From Yersinia proxima (GTDB lineage: Bacteria > Pseudomonadota > Gammaproteobacteria > Enterobacterales > Enterobacteriaceae), in the NCBI RefSeq assembly GCF_902170785.1, contig NZ_CABHYG010000013.1, positions 62,001 through 126,000 of the forward strand: a stretch of DNA of 64,000 bases, read 5' to 3'. The translations under genes were made by a program, and so were the position numbers. Positions 50,193 through 60,127 of the stretch are shown one piece after another. The notes beneath the pieces were generated by a model. It did not search any database. It saw nothing but the letters and a program-made list of their open reading frames with translations, and was not told the DNA's origin. Each line of letters opens with the position of its first letter. Within the stretch, counting starts at the first letter, position 1.

Positions 50193-51348
50193 GTGGATAC
50201 CCCACTGTCGTGAGCTTCGTGACCCAATCGCCCTGAATCTGGTTAGTCATATAGGGGTCGGGTTCGACGATGCGGCGAGATTCCTGCACGATAGTAAATT
50301 GCCCACTTTCATTGGCCATACCAATACGCGGATACAACCCGGTATGTTGATTCAGTGGGTCAATACGAATGCGGCCTTGCGGTGCATCGAATTGGCTGCC
50401 GCGCAGTGCCGCAGAAAGCGGGTAAATATGGTCACTGCCACATTCGGCCATTGCTTTGGCAAACAGATGCACCTGGCTGTAAGTGGCTTCCCAATTCATG
50501 TCGGTGGTGAGTTCCGGCCCGAATTGTTGATGAAATTGTTTGAGCGCCGCTTGATTGGCTTTGGTGTCGATGCTTTGGAAGTAGGGGGCTGAGCTGAAAT
50601 GCCCCTGTGCCACTTCAGCCCCCATAATGGCAATCTCAGTTTCTGATGTATTCAGGCTGCCAATAGGCATACGGCCCGGATCCAGCCCGGCGGCCTGATA
50701 GGCTTGATACAAGAAAGGGACCGTCTGCCCGACGACGGTACTGAAGATGAAATCCGGCTGTTTTTTGGTTATCTCTTCAATGATAGGCAGGAAAGCCTCA
50801 TAAGGTGCATTCAGATCAAGGTAGCGCTCGCCAATCACCGCACCATCATGGCGTTGCAGAATCAACTCCTGCATATTGCGGTTACATTCGTAGGGATAGA
50901 TATAACGTGAACCAATCAAATAGACGCGCGCGCCAAACTGGCCGGTCAGATAGTCTGCCAATTGCACGCAGTTTTGATTAGGTGCGGCACCACCATAGAA
51001 AATATTGTCAGAAAACTCAAAACCTTCATACAGTTGCGAATAGAACAGCAACCGCCGATATTTTTCTACTACTGGCGACATGGCTTTACGGCTACTCGAG
51101 GTGTAGCCGCCAAAAATCACATTAACCTCATGCTCGACGATCAATTGCTCGGCTAGCGCTCGGAACTGTGTATCGTCAGATTGCGGGTCAAAATGAATCG
51201 CATTGAGTGGCCGGCCGTTGATGCCGCCATTTTGGTTAATTTCAGCAATTGCTTGAGTTGCCCCGCGCCATTGCGACAGCTCTTGAGCCGCTGTTACACC
51301 CGTGAAGGAGTACAGTAAGCCAATATTGACCGGGGTATCTGAACCCAT
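50182..51348 (-). CDS. amiC: AmiC-like amide sensor
   Basis: About 388 aa of the periplasmic-binding-protein fold without signal peptide, so cytoplasmic. It matches Pseudomonas AmiC along its length: IGLLYSFTGVTAAQELSQWR, YEGFEFSDNIFYGGAAPNQN, FSTVVGQTVPFLYQAY, SLNTSETEIAIMG and DAPQGRIRIDPLNQHT. AmiC binds short amides and releases AmiR. The first Met (51354) or third residue Met (51348) may be used. It lies between the formamidase and AmiR-like genes. Confidence 0.9.
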   Translation of the reverse strand: MGSDTPVNIGLLYSFTGVTAAQELSQWRGATQAIAEINQNGGINGRPLNAIHFDPQSDDTQFRALAEQLIVEHEVNVIFGGYTSSSRKAMSPVVEKYRRLLFYSQLYEGFEFSDNIFYGGAAPNQNCVQLADYLTGQFGARVYLIGSRYIYPYECNRNMQELILQRHDGAVIGERYLDLNAPYEAFLPIIEEITKKQPDFIFSTVVGQTVPFLYQAYQAAGLDPGRMPIGSLNTSETEIAIMGAEVAQGHFSSAPYFQSIDTKANQAALKQFHQQFGPELTTDMNWEATYSQVHLFAKAMAECGSDHIYPLSAALRGSQFDAPQGRIRIDPLNQHTGLYPRIGMANESGQFTIVQESRRIVEPDPYMTNQIQGDWVTKLTTVGYPHAT

Positions 51349-51423
51349 ATGCACCTGCTTACACTATTAAAAGGATGATTGTGCGAATGCGCATAACACC
51401 CCGGCGTATACCGGGGGAAGGGA

Positions 51424-52413
51424 TTATTGCGCTAACAACTCTTTGTTCAGCATCGCGCCGACGGTGTATTTCGGGTCAACCATATTACCCAGCCGCACTT
51501 TGCCGCATTGACTCAGCAGCATGTAGGCATCCCATTGTTCAAAGCCAAAATCGGCCACCAACCAGTAAATTAAGTCACGATAAGCAATACGGGTGGCATC
51601 TTCTAATGGGCGGGCGCTGCCGATACTCATGATAGTTTCTGCATTTTCCATGCGCGGCCAGGAGAGCTGCCAGTTTTTAATCAGATCCACTTTGATGGTG
51701 GTGATTGAGGCAAACTCCACTGCTGTACCGCAAATCTCGCCATCCCCCTGGCAGGCATGAGCATCACCAATAAACAGCCGGCCGCCGGGGGCACGAACTG
51801 GCAGATAGGTAATGCTGCCTGGCCCGATATCCGGTACATCCATATTTCCGCCGTGATTATCCGGCGTCAGAGAATTGATTGAGTCAATTTCAGGCGACAC
51901 ACTTAGGGTGCCGATATGTGGCTTATAGGGCAGGGTATGGCGCTCGCTCCAGTAGACTTTTTCGCTGTCGAGCTTAATCATGCGCACTTTTTCTGGCAGC
52001 GGATCATTGAGCATGGCGGTCAAGTCTGTGCCGGTCAGCCCACCAAAATGCGGGATCATGGCGCAAATACCGTGCGGATTCACACCACGCGGCAACATGG
52101 ATTCGATATAGACCGCAATCACATCACCTTTCTCGGCACCATTGACCATGATCGGGCCATTCTGTGGGTTGAGAAAAGGCATTTTGAGCAGTTGGCTCGG
52201 AATATCTTGCTCCGAGCTAATCGCGCCTTCAAAAGCATCTCGTGTATCCACAATCACCCGGTCGCCCGGTTCAATGGTCAATACTGGTGTCGAGTAGGGG
52301 CCAATGGTGTAGTGAAACTCTTTTTGCATCTCTTCCGTCAAGTGATGGGTCACCGGTTTACGTCCTGCACCGACACCGCGTTTGACCATGATTGATTCTT
52401 CCAGCCATTTCAT
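51424..52413 (-). CDS. fmdA: Acetamidase/formamidase family enzyme
   Basis: About 329 aa. FmdA_AmdA family: VLTIEPGDRVIVDTRDAFEG, NPQNGPIMVNGAEKGDVIAVYIE and FIGDAHACQGDGEICGTAVE, the last carrying the catalytic and metal-binding residues. Members cleave formamide or acetamide to ammonia and acid. Gene order after the transporter resembles the fmdDEF-type amide clusters of methylotrophs. ATG at 52413 has ggag 7 bases upstream. Confidence 0.9.
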   Translation of the reverse strand: MKWLEESIMVKRGVGAGRKPVTHHLTEEMQKEFHYTIGPYSTPVLTIEPGDRVIVDTRDAFEGAISSEQDIPSQLLKMPFLNPQNGPIMVNGAEKGDVIAVYIESMLPRGVNPHGICAMIPHFGGLTGTDLTAMLNDPLPEKVRMIKLDSEKVYWSERHTLPYKPHIGTLSVSPEIDSINSLTPDNHGGNMDVPDIGPGSITYLPVRAPGGRLFIGDAHACQGDGEICGTAVEFASITTIKVDLIKNWQLSWPRMENAETIMSIGSARPLEDATRIAYRDLIYWLVADFGFEQWDAYMLLSQCGKVRLGNMVDPKYTVGAMLNKELLAQ

Positions 52414-52444
52414 TAGCAATTCTCCACGTTATAAGGGCATCCGG

Positions 52445-53164
52445 TTACAAAGCCAGATGACGGCGCATTAAAAGATCATCAGAAAGTTGTTGTTGTGAAA
52501 GGATTTCTACTACCTGGCCTTTATCCATCACCGCACAACGTTGTGCAGCTCGCTGGATCATGGCGATATCCTGTTCAACCAGAATCACCGCGACATGAAG
52601 CTCGCGGGCAATGCGCACCAGGGTATCGGCAATAATATTGACGATGGAGGGCTGAACACCTTCAGAAGGTTCATCCAGTAGTAATACTTTTGGCGAGCCA
52701 ACCAAGGCTCTGGCGATAGCCAACTGTTGTTGTTCGCCACCACTCATGGTGCCGGCTTTTTGTTTGAGCCTTTGGCGCAAGATCGGGAAGTAATCCAGTA
52801 CCCGTTCAAGTAAGTCTTTAGCAAACTCGCGGTGTTCACGAACAAATTGCATCCCAACTTGCAGGTTCTCCGCCACCGTTAGGCCCGCGAATACCTCTCG
52901 TCCTTGCGGGACGTAACCAATCCCCAGTCGTGCGCGGCGCTGCGGGGAGGCTTGGGTGATATCAATTTCGCCCAATAAAATGTGGCCTTGTTTCGCCGGA
53001 ACTGCGCCAATCAAGGTTCGCATTAAGGTGGTTTTCCCCACCCCATTGCGGCCAATTAACCCCAATACTTCCGCCGCGTGCAGTTGCAGAGTGACGCCAT
53101 TAAGCACCTGTCCACCGCCATACCCACCGGTTAGCCCCTCTATTTGTAAAACCACGTTATTCAT
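52445..53164 (-). CDS. urtE: Urea/amide ABC ATPase (UrtE-like)
   Basis: 239 aa, LivF-type ATPase: Walker A GRNGVGKTT, YVPQGREVFAGLTV, signature MSGGEQQQ and Walker B VLLLDEPSEGVQPS. EPSEGVQPSIV is characteristic of UrtE. It overlaps the previous gene by four bases. Confidence 0.92.
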   Translation of the reverse strand: MNNVVLQIEGLTGGYGGGQVLNGVTLQLHAAEVLGLIGRNGVGKTTLMRTLIGAVPAKQGHILLGEIDITQASPQRRARLGIGYVPQGREVFAGLTVAENLQVGMQFVREHREFAKDLLERVLDYFPILRQRLKQKAGTMSGGEQQQLAIARALVGSPKVLLLDEPSEGVQPSIVNIIADTLVRIARELHVAVILVEQDIAMIQRAAQRCAVMDKGQVVEILSQQQLSDDLLMRRHLAL

Positions 53165-53895
53165 ACTGCTTTCCCCAAATAGATATCTGCTACATCCTCA
53201 CGCGCCAGCACCTCGGCGGCATTGCCGTCGGCAAAAACTTGCCCGCCGTGGAGGACGGTGACCTGCGAGGCAATCTGCCGCACGAATGTCATGTCGTGTT
53301 CCACCACCATCAATGTCAGACCATCAGCTTGCATCTGCTTGATAAGCTCGCCGGTGAGATAAGTTTCATCGATAGATAAGCCTGCTACCGGTTCATCAAG
53401 CATTAACAGCGTGGGTTGCAGCGACACCGCCATAGCAATTTCCAGCCACTGTTTCTTGCCGTGGGATAAGTTTCCTGCCAGCTGGTGGTATTCGGCGCTG
53501 AGCTTAAAGCGCTCTAATAGCTCATCGACGCTAACCGCTTGCGAGCTAACCTCTGGGCGTAAATGACTGAGTGACAACTGCAAATGCTGCTCGACGGTCA
53601 GTTCAGGGAAGATGCCGGGAATCTGAAACTTAATACTCATACCCATGCGGATGCGCTGGAAGGGGGCTAAAGTATTCAGCCGCCGATTGAAGAAGCGGAT
53701 ATCCCCCTCGCTTGGCGTATGTTCGCCGGTCAGCAATTTGAAAAAGGTACTTTTACCCGCACCGTTCGGGCCAATGACGCAACGCACTTCACCGCGACGG
53801 ATTTGCAAATCAACTTGATTGATAACCTGAATACCGCCAAAGCGCTTGCTTAGCCCACGGGTTTCGAGGATCAGATCTTGAGCTGCCTGATTCAT
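53161..53895 (-). CDS. urtD: Urea/amide ABC ATPase (UrtD-like)
   Basis: About 244 aa, LivG-type: Walker A GPNGAGKST, LSHGKKQWLEIAM signature variant typical of UrtD, LMLDEPVAGLS and VVEHDMTFVRQIA. ATG at 53895 overlaps the urtC stop codon (ATGA); the longer frame runs into urtC. Confidence 0.92.
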   Translation of the reverse strand: MNQAAQDLILETRGLSKRFGGIQVINQVDLQIRRGEVRCVIGPNGAGKSTFFKLLTGEHTPSEGDIRFFNRRLNTLAPFQRIRMGMSIKFQIPGIFPELTVEQHLQLSLSHLRPEVSSQAVSVDELLERFKLSAEYHQLAGNLSHGKKQWLEIAMAVSLQPTLLMLDEPVAGLSIDETYLTGELIKQMQADGLTLMVVEHDMTFVRQIASQVTVLHGGQVFADGNAAEVLAREDVADIYLGKAV

Positions 53896-54938
53896 AGCGA
53901 TTCCCCTTTTTTCGACCAGCGGGTGATTCTTTCTGCCAGCCAGGGCAATAAGCCATTCGGGGCGGCCAGTACCACGAACAACAAGATAGCGCCGAGCAGG
54001 ATCATGGCGTATTCGCTGCCATAGATAGCCAACCATTGGGATAACCACACCAGCAGGGCGGTGATAACCACGGTGCCAAAGATGTTTTTACGCCCGGCGG
54101 TCGCCACCCAGATAACCGGCATAGCGGCGGCGGTTAGCCCCATGGAAGATGGCGTTATATATGAACCCCACAAGGTATACAGCGCGCCGGATAAACCGGA
54201 GAGCACGCCGCCGAGCACGAACACCAGCAATTGGTAGCGGCGAATATCAATACCGAGCATCTCTGCCCGACGCGGATTCTCACGAATAGAGGCCAGAGTC
54301 AGGCCAAAATTAGAGCGCAATAGCCGCCGCACAGCCCAGTAAACTCCCGCGAGTAACAGGATAATCAGGTAATAAAAGGCATTACCTTCCAGAGTCAGTA
54401 ATTCGCCGCCGAACCACGGTAAAGAGAGCGGTGGCATACCTGACATGCCATTAAACCCATTCAGTCGCGCGCTACCGATTGCCCATTGTGGGCCTGCGGT
54501 CTGCGACATAAAGGTTTCCAATACCAGAGTGAAAGACAAGGTAACAATGCCGATAAAAATGCCGGTCACGCCGCCGTAAAACATCAGATAACCCAGCGCC
54601 GCCGCGACAGCCGCCGCCACCAGCAGTGCCATAATCAAGCCCGACCAGGTGGAGAGTACCCCGTCGCCGAAGTTCAGCGTCATCACGCCGTAGGTGTAAC
54701 CGGCAAGACCAAAGAACGCGGTCTGCCCGAAAGATAAAATGCCACCATGCCCCCACATTGCTGCTAATCCGATGGCACAGAAGGTCCATAGCAGGAAGTA
54801 GGAAAAGTCGCCGATCATCGCGCTATCGACCACCAATGGCAGCGCGAGTGCGCCCGCCAGAATGAGCAATGCGGCTAGCCGGGTTGTCGATGGCGAGCGT
54901 TGTTTTGCCGCCGATAAATTAAGAGAAGTCGTTGTCAC
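53892..54938 (-). CDS. urtC: Urea/amide ABC permease (UrtC-like)
   Basis: A 348-aa, LivM-type permease with about nine hydrophobic helices. AAMWGHGGILSFGQTAFFGLAGYTYG and REN PRRAEMLGIDIRRYQLLVF are family hallmarks. It begins with GTG; taggag lies 6 bases upstream. It pairs with UrtB. Confidence 0.92.
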   Translation of the reverse strand: MTTTSLNLSAAKQRSPSTTRLAALLILAGALALPLVVDSAMIGDFSYFLLWTFCAIGLAAMWGHGGILSFGQTAFFGLAGYTYGVMTLNFGDGVLSTWSGLIMALLVAAAVAAALGYLMFYGGVTGIFIGIVTLSFTLVLETFMSQTAGPQWAIGSARLNGFNGMSGMPPLSLPWFGGELLTLEGNAFYYLIILLLAGVYWAVRRLLRSNFGLTLASIRENPRRAEMLGIDIRRYQLLVFVLGGVLSGLSGALYTLWGSYITPSSMGLTAAAMPVIWVATAGRKNIFGTVVITALLVWLSQWLAIYGSEYAMILLGAILLFVVLAAPNGLLPWLAERITRWSKKGESL

Positions 54939-54947
54939 ATGCAGCTC

Positions 54948-55817
54948 CTAGCGGTTACGGGTAAACAGACTGCCAACACCGTTTGGCAATAGGCGGATAA
55001 CCAATACGGCGGTGACCAGTAAGCCAATTTGCCCGGCCAACTGCCCATACCAGGAATTCAGCCCGGTTTGTATTGCGCCTAATGCAATCGCTGCAGGAAT
55101 GGTGCCAACAAGGACATTTGCGCCACCAACGACCACCGAAACAAAAGCCTGAACAATAAAACTGCTGCCCATGGTGGGAACGGCGGTGAGGGTCGGGGCA
55201 TAAATGGCCCCGGCTAATCCCGCCAGTCCTGCACCCAGCGCGAATGTCAGGGTATAAATACGATCAGTTTCCAGGCCCAAACAGGAAGCCATGCGGGCAT
55301 TTTGAATGGTAGCTCTGGCGCAGACGCCGTAATTGGTGTGGAAAAACAGCCAATAGAGCACCATCAAGATGGCAATGGCGAAGAAGGGCAGTAATGCACG
55401 GTAGGTGGCAAAAGAGTATTCGCCGAGGGTGAAAGAGCCGAAAGGCGTGGACAACCCCTCCAGTGACGGGCCAGCGATCAGCAACATACTTTGTTGCACA
55501 ATCAAGCTGATAGCCCAGGTCGCCACCACCGAATCATATAAGCGACCATAGAGATGACGGACGACCAGTCGCTCGACGACGCCGCCGAAGAATGCCGCCG
55601 CCAGGCTACCGGCCAGCATGGCGAAGGGGAGTGGCAGGCCAGCTTTATTCATTAAAATGGTGACATAAGCTCCACACATAATGAATTCGCCGTGTGCCAG
55701 ATTGATAACCCCCATCATGCCAAAAATAACCGCCAGCCCTAGTGCTGCCAGCACCAGATAGGCGAAGTTATCGCCAAACTGATAAATCACCGAATAGAGA
55801 AAGGATAGCGTTAACAT
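54948..55817 (-). CDS. urtB: Urea/amide ABC permease (UrtB-like)
   Basis: About 289 aa, LivH-type permease: LGLAVIFGMMGVINLAHGEFIMCGAYVT is diagnostic. The start is placed at 55817 (MLTLSFLY). The product spans the inner membrane. It is separated from urtA by a structured, GC-rich gap. Confidence 0.9.
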   Translation of the reverse strand: MLTLSFLYSVIYQFGDNFAYLVLAALGLAVIFGMMGVINLAHGEFIMCGAYVTILMNKAGLPLPFAMLAGSLAAAFFGGVVERLVVRHLYGRLYDSVVATWAISLIVQQSMLLIAGPSLEGLSTPFGSFTLGEYSFATYRALLPFFAIAILMVLYWLFFHTNYGVCARATIQNARMASCLGLETDRIYTLTFALGAGLAGLAGAIYAPTLTAVPTMGSSFIVQAFVSVVVGGANVLVGTIPAAIALGAIQTGLNSWYGQLAGQIGLLVTAVLVIRLLPNGVGSLFTRNR

Positions 55818-55948
55818 CGTTTGGCAATCCCTGGTGTCCTGATTGACACAATTGAAAATGGATAACACAGGGAAGCCCGCTCAAGCGGTGACTTCCCTAT
55901 AAAATGGTCTGACTGTCGCAGGTAGACCTTTTAACGCTTGGAGATTGG

Positions 55949-55990
55949 CGGAGCGACTGCACCGATGGGCGCTCCGGCGGCGCACGCCGC
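55949..55990 (-). promoter_or_regulatory. GC-rich hairpins between urtA and urtB
   Basis: Two adjacent inverted repeats: cggagcg/cgctccg (55949-55955 with 55970-55976) and gcggcg/cgccgc (55977-55982 with 55985-55990). They could stabilise the urtA mRNA and lower permease levels. Confidence 0.5.
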
Positions 55991-56045
55991 TACGACCCAT
56001 TCGGCACATTTCTCCGCTTATCAACTTTGTTATCGGTCTACTGAA

Positions 56046-57308
56046 TCAGGCCTTTTTCGGCGGAGATGATGGCGTGTATTGACTGTTATCCGGTTTCACT
56101 GGCAAGTTACAACCGGCTTCACCCAACCAATACGGTTTGATATCGGCCCACACTTTCGGGATCTCGATCGAGTGGTCGTCCTTCACATGAGCCAGATAGA
56201 TGGTATGACTCAAATGATGGCTTTTCGGATCGATACAGACTTTCCCAGAAGGGCCGTCAGTACAGATATCACCGCTTTCCAGTGACTTACGCACAGCATC
56301 CATATCGGTGCTGCCCGCTTTTTCTACCGCAGCTTTGTACAGATAAACCGCGTCATAGGCATTGGCCGCTTCCTGATTAATGTAAGGCTCATTCGGGAAT
56401 TTGGCGTGGAAACGCTGTTTGAAATCATTACTGGCAGGGCTATCTACCTCTTCAATGTAGTTAGCGGTGATATACATATCTTTCAGCGCCGGAGCTTTAA
56501 AGCGCTTGTGCTCATAAGCCTGGCCGACGTTAACGGAGCTACCCATTGGCAAATTCAGTTTTGCCGCGGCTTGCTGCTCGTAATAGGAGGATTGGTTGGC
56601 TCCGACCAACAAAGTCATGACGAAATCAGGTTTGGCTTTCTGGATGTTTTGAATGGTTTGGCCAAATTGCGAGACACTTAGCGGGATAAACTCCTCACCG
56701 ACCATAGTGCCGCCATTTTCTTCCACAATTTTGCGTACCCACTCGGCTGAGATTTGACCGAAATTATAGTCAGCGGCAATGGTATAAACTTTTTTGCCGT
56801 ACTTCTCCATCATCCACGGGATCAAGGTTGAGAACTGCTGTTCAGGCACTGCACCGGTGACGAAAACATTGGAGTCACACACGCCGCCTTCATACTGATT
56901 GTTATACCAATAGAGTTGTTTTTCGCGATCCATTATTGGGCGGATAGCTTCGCGTGAGGCACTGGAAAACGCCCCGAAGATCACATCCACTTTGTCATTT
57001 TTAATTAAGCGACGAGCCATTTGTTGGAAGCGGGTGTTATCGGATTGCGTATCGTATTTGACCAACTCGATTGGGCGTCCGAGTATGCCGCCTTTGGCAT
57101 TAATCTCTTCTACAGCAAGTTCTGTGGCATGAATTTTGGGGATAACTGGTAGAGCAAAATTACCGGATGCATCTTCCAACAAACCAATTTTTACCGGTTT
57201 CTCTGCCGCCATCGTCATTCCTGAGTAGGTCATGACAAATGCCGCGGCCAGCGCGATGGAGAGTGTGGTGTGATGACACTTAATTTTGGACCATTTTATT
57301 CCTGACAT
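56046..57308 (-). CDS. urtA: Urea/short-chain amide ABC substrate-binding protein (UrtA/FmdD-like)
   Basis: About 420 aa with a signal peptide (cut near MTMA-AE). Landmarks: VKIGLLEDASGNFALPVIPK, GILGRPIELVKYDTQSDNTRFQ and WYNNQYEGGVCDSNVFVTGAV, matching UrtA-type amide/urea binders. No urease genes are in the window, and formamidase plus AmiC/AmiR are in the operon, so short amides are the likelier ligand. ATG at 57308 has aggggt 5 bases upstream. Confidence 0.92.
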   Translation of the reverse strand: MSGIKWSKIKCHHTTLSIALAAAFVMTYSGMTMAAEKPVKIGLLEDASGNFALPVIPKIHATELAVEEINAKGGILGRPIELVKYDTQSDNTRFQQMARRLIKNDKVDVIFGAFSSASREAIRPIMDREKQLYWYNNQYEGGVCDSNVFVTGAVPEQQFSTLIPWMMEKYGKKVYTIAADYNFGQISAEWVRKIVEENGGTMVGEEFIPLSVSQFGQTIQNIQKAKPDFVMTLLVGANQSSYYEQQAAAKLNLPMGSSVNVGQAYEHKRFKAPALKDMYITANYIEEVDSPASNDFKQRFHAKFPNEPYINQEAANAYDAVYLYKAAVEKAGSTDMDAVRKSLESGDICTDGPSGKVCIDPKSHHLSHTIYLAHVKDDHSIEIPKVWADIKPYWLGEAGCNLPVKPDNSQYTPSSPPKKA

Positions 57309-57353
57309 AAGTACCCCTGGCATTGGTTAAAAAAGTGAGTCTGAAAAAAAGCC

Positions 57354-57394
57354 AAAAAAAAAGCCCGGCAAAGTCAGATGACATTGCGAGGGCT
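57354..57394 (-). terminator. Leader terminator ahead of urtA
   Basis: On the minus strand the arms agccc (57390-57394) and gggct (57362-57366) with inner gcaa/ttgc pairing are followed by nine T residues (57354-57362). It lies between promoter and urtA, so readthrough is required for operon expression. An upstream ggct/agcc pairing could form an alternative antiterminator that uses the 5' arm. Confidence 0.8.
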
Positions 57395-57450
57395 CTATTG
57401 CCATAACCACAAGCCGACAACGTTGGCGTTCTTGCGGAGAAGTCAGGGTC

Positions 57451-57480
57451 ACTATAAAAAGCATTTAGAGTTATTGTCAA
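57451..57480 (-). promoter_or_regulatory. Promoter of the amide operon
   Basis: Minus-strand TTGACA (57475-57480), 18-base spacer and TATAGT (57451-57456): a near-consensus sigma-70 promoter. Start point about 57444, leaving a ~135-base leader that contains the terminator. Upstream to 57726 there is AT-rich intergenic DNA with no gene. Confidence 0.75.
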
Positions 57481-57726
57481 CGAAGAATTTTCAATAAAAA
57501 TCAAATAGTAAAATTGAAACTCGTTGCACTAAATCAGGGCTTTCGGTTGCACGAAAATGGCTCATTCATCCGCAAGCGCTAACTGCGAGTGAAGAGGCGT
57601 AATGCGGTGAAATTATCAAGGATGGGGGTGTGGAATAGGGGAGTGGAGGTTAATAAATTGCACCAGTGGAGTGCTTAAAAAATATTCAAATATTTATCTG
57701 CTTTTTATCTGTTACCTGTAATCGAT

Positions 57727-57754
57727 CCGACCTCGGCAAAATTACCGAGGTCGG
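57727..57754 (-). terminator. Hairpin after the fumarase gene
   Basis: Perfect 10-bp stem ccgacctcgg/ccgaggtcgg around an 8-base AT loop, 10 bases beyond the fumarase stop. No T tract, so termination strength is uncertain. Confidence 0.6.
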
Positions 57755-57763
57755 ATTGCGATA

Positions 57764-59407
57764 TTAACCGCAGCGGTTACATTTTGATGCCTGGATCTGT
57801 TGGAAGAAATCGTTGCCTTTATCATCTACCAGAATAAAGGCTGGGAAATCTTCGACTTCAATTTTCCAGATGGCTTCCATACCCAGCTCAGGGTACTCCA
57901 CACATTCCAAACTCTTGATACTGTTTTGCGCCAGGACGGCTGCGGGGCCGCCAATGCTGCCCAGATAGAAGCCGCCGTGCTTGTGGCAAGCATCGGTGAC
58001 TTGCTGGCTGCGGTTGCCTTTTGCCAGCATGATCATGCTGCCGCCGTGGGATTGCAGCAGATCAACATAAGAATCCATGCGCCCTGCGGTGGTGGGGCCA
58101 AGTGAACCAGAAGCATAACCTTCCGGGGTTTTCGCTGGCCCTGCGTAGTAGATCGGATGATCTTTAATGTATTGCGGTAAACCTTCGCCGTTATCCAGCC
58201 GTTCTTTTAATTTGGCATGAGCAATATCACGGCCAACAATAATGGTGCCGGTCAGCGACAGGCGGGTTGATACCGGATACTGTGACAGCTCTTTTAAGAT
58301 ATCGGTCATCGGGCGGTTAAGATCGATTTTAACCACTTTGCCTTCGGTGCTATGGCGCAGGTGCTCAGGGATATATTTTCCTGGGTTTTGCTCCAATTTC
58401 TCCAACCAGATACCTTTGCGGTTAATTTTACCTTTGATATTCCGGTCAGCAGAGCAGGAAACCCCCATGCCGACTGGGCAGGAGGCTCCGTGACGCGGCA
58501 AACGCACCACCCGCACATCATGAGCAAAGTATTTACCGCCAAATTGCGCGCCCAGACCTAAATCCTGTGCGGCTTCCAGCAGTTCTTGCTCCAGTTGGAT
58601 ATCACGGAATGCTTGCCCGTGCTCATTGCCTTCAGTTGGCAGACCATCGTAATACTTGGTGGAGGCCAGTTTCACGGTTTTGAGCGTGCTTTCAGCCGAG
58701 GTGCCGCCGATAACAAAGGCGATATGGTACGGCGGGCAGGCAGCCGTACCCAAAGTACGCATTTTCTCAACCAGATAGTCTTTCAACTTACCCGGAGAGA
58801 GCAGAGCTTTGGTTTCCTGATACAGATAGGTTTTGTTGGCTGAGCCGCCACCTTTGGTGACGAATAAGAATTTATAATCTTCACCCTCAGTGCTGTACAG
58901 GTCGATTTGCGCTGGCAGGTTGGTGCCGGTATTCACTTCTTGGTACATATCCAGCGCCGCGTTTTGTGAGTAGCGCAGATTGTCTTCAATGAACGTGTTA
59001 TACACACCGCGTGACAGGGCTTCGGCATCATTCCCGCCGGTCCAGACGCGCTGGCCTTTTTTACCCACGATAATAGCAGTGCCGGTATCCTGACAGGTCG
59101 GTAAAATCCCTTTGGCTGAGATTTCAGAATTGCGCAGGAATTGCAGGGCAACATACTTATCGTTTTCGCTGGCTTCCGGGTCATCCAAAATGGCAGCAAC
59201 TTGTTTTTGGTGAGCGGGGCGGAGCAGGAACGAGGCATCGTGGAAAGCATGTTGGGCGAGGAGGGTCAGGGCTTCAGGTTCGACTTTTAGAATGTCGTGA
59301 CCTTCAAACTGTGCGACCGAAACATGATTATTACTGACAAGGTAATACTCAGTATCGTCTTCCTTTAACGGGAAGGGATCCTGATAGTGGAACGGTTTGT
59401 TTGACAT
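57764..59407 (-). CDS. fumA: Class I fumarate hydratase (4Fe-4S)
   Basis: A 547-aa oxygen-sensitive fumarase, almost the same length as E. coli FumA/FumB (548). Seen are [18 protein letters not shown] with the first iron-sulfur cysteine, [45 protein letters not shown], and the beta-domain [16 protein letters not shown] with the KGNRS active-site segment. It interconverts fumarate and malate in the citric acid cycle. An ERIC lies in its upstream region. Confidence 0.95.
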   Translation of the reverse strand: MSNKPFHYQDPFPLKEDDTEYYLVSNNHVSVAQFEGHDILKVEPEALTLLAQHAFHDASFLLRPAHQKQVAAILDDPEASENDKYVALQFLRNSEISAKGILPTCQDTGTAIIVGKKGQRVWTGGNDAEALSRGVYNTFIEDNLRYSQNAALDMYQEVNTGTNLPAQIDLYSTEGEDYKFLFVTKGGGSANKTYLYQETKALLSPGKLKDYLVEKMRTLGTAACPPYHIAFVIGGTSAESTLKTVKLASTKYYDGLPTEGNEHGQAFRDIQLEQELLEAAQDLGLGAQFGGKYFAHDVRVVRLPRHGASCPVGMGVSCSADRNIKGKINRKGIWLEKLEQNPGKYIPEHLRHSTEGKVVKIDLNRPMTDILKELSQYPVSTRLSLTGTIIVGRDIAHAKLKERLDNGEGLPQYIKDHPIYYAGPAKTPEGYASGSLGPTTAGRMDSYVDLLQSHGGSMIMLAKGNRSQQVTDACHKHGGFYLGSIGGPAAVLAQNSIKSLECVEYPELGMEAIWKIEVEDFPAFILVDDKGNDFFQQIQASKCNRCG

Positions 59408-59492
59408 ATTTTTCTCACATTCAACATCAGTTAGCGAAAGTGTTCGATAACAGAAACAATCGATAGAAGAACCAAGCCGATATTTTTTGTTT

Positions 59493-59617
<125 letters not shown>

Positions 59618-59664
59618 GACTTTAACAAGAATTTTACTATAGATTGTCGCTGCGAGGCGATGGC

Positions 59665-59688
59665 TCCACCCTCTTTATAAAGGGTGGA
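59665..59688. terminator. Hairpin between ERIC and antitoxin gene
   Basis: 8-bp perfect stem tccaccct/agggtgga around ctttataa. It could end the toxin-antitoxin transcript coming from the right (minus strand). Confidence 0.45.
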
Positions 59689-59788
59689 TCTCATTTTCCG
59701 CACTTATCGATGGTACAGGCAGGATGATGGTGGGACACTGGCCGACCGCCAATGGCTGAGTTATATCGCTAAACAAGAATCTCGTCTT

Positions 59789-60127
59789 TTATTCAATGAT
59801 AAGTGTGACTTTTTTACCAATATTACCGGCCATGCTAACCAGTGAATCAAGAGTGAATTTCTCTGTTTTTTGATTAACGACATCTGATATTCTCGGACGC
59901 GATACGTGCAGTAATGTGGCCGCGTCCACTTGCCGTATCCCTTCTGATTTAATCCAACTGGCAATCGACGTCATCAGTGCTTTTTTCATTACCAAAGCTT
60001 GTTCAATCTCTGCATTTGATTCTGCTAATAGTTGGCTGGCCTGAGCATCAGAAAACCCTAAATCACTAAAAATATTATCTTCTGCGGTAGTTATGTGACG
60101 TGATGCTGTATCAATTTTATCTGTCAT
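59789..60127 (-). CDS. XRE-type antitoxin of the second toxin-antitoxin pair
   Basis: 112 aa; helix-turn-helix at IRQVDAATLLHVSRPRISDVVNQK in the middle, of the HigA/XRE type with a small N-terminal extension (AEDNIFSDLGFSDAQASQLL). Its ATG at 60127 has ggag 9 bases upstream and lies inside the end of the toxin gene. It should neutralise the toxin and repress the pair. Confidence 0.87.
   Translation of the reverse strand: MTDKIDTASRHITTAEDNIFSDLGFSDAQASQLLAESNAEIEQALVMKKALMTSIASWIKSEGIRQVDAATLLHVSRPRISDVVNQKTEKFTLDSLVSMAGNIGKKVTLIIE

Noticed and set aside
50086-50592. 168-codon frame antisense to the AmiC/AmiR-like genes
   Set aside because: Covers the junction of two clearly coding genes on the other strand; shadow frame.
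51916-52395. 159-codon frame antisense to the formamidase gene
   Set aside because: His-rich shadow product typical of reverse reading; no independent support.
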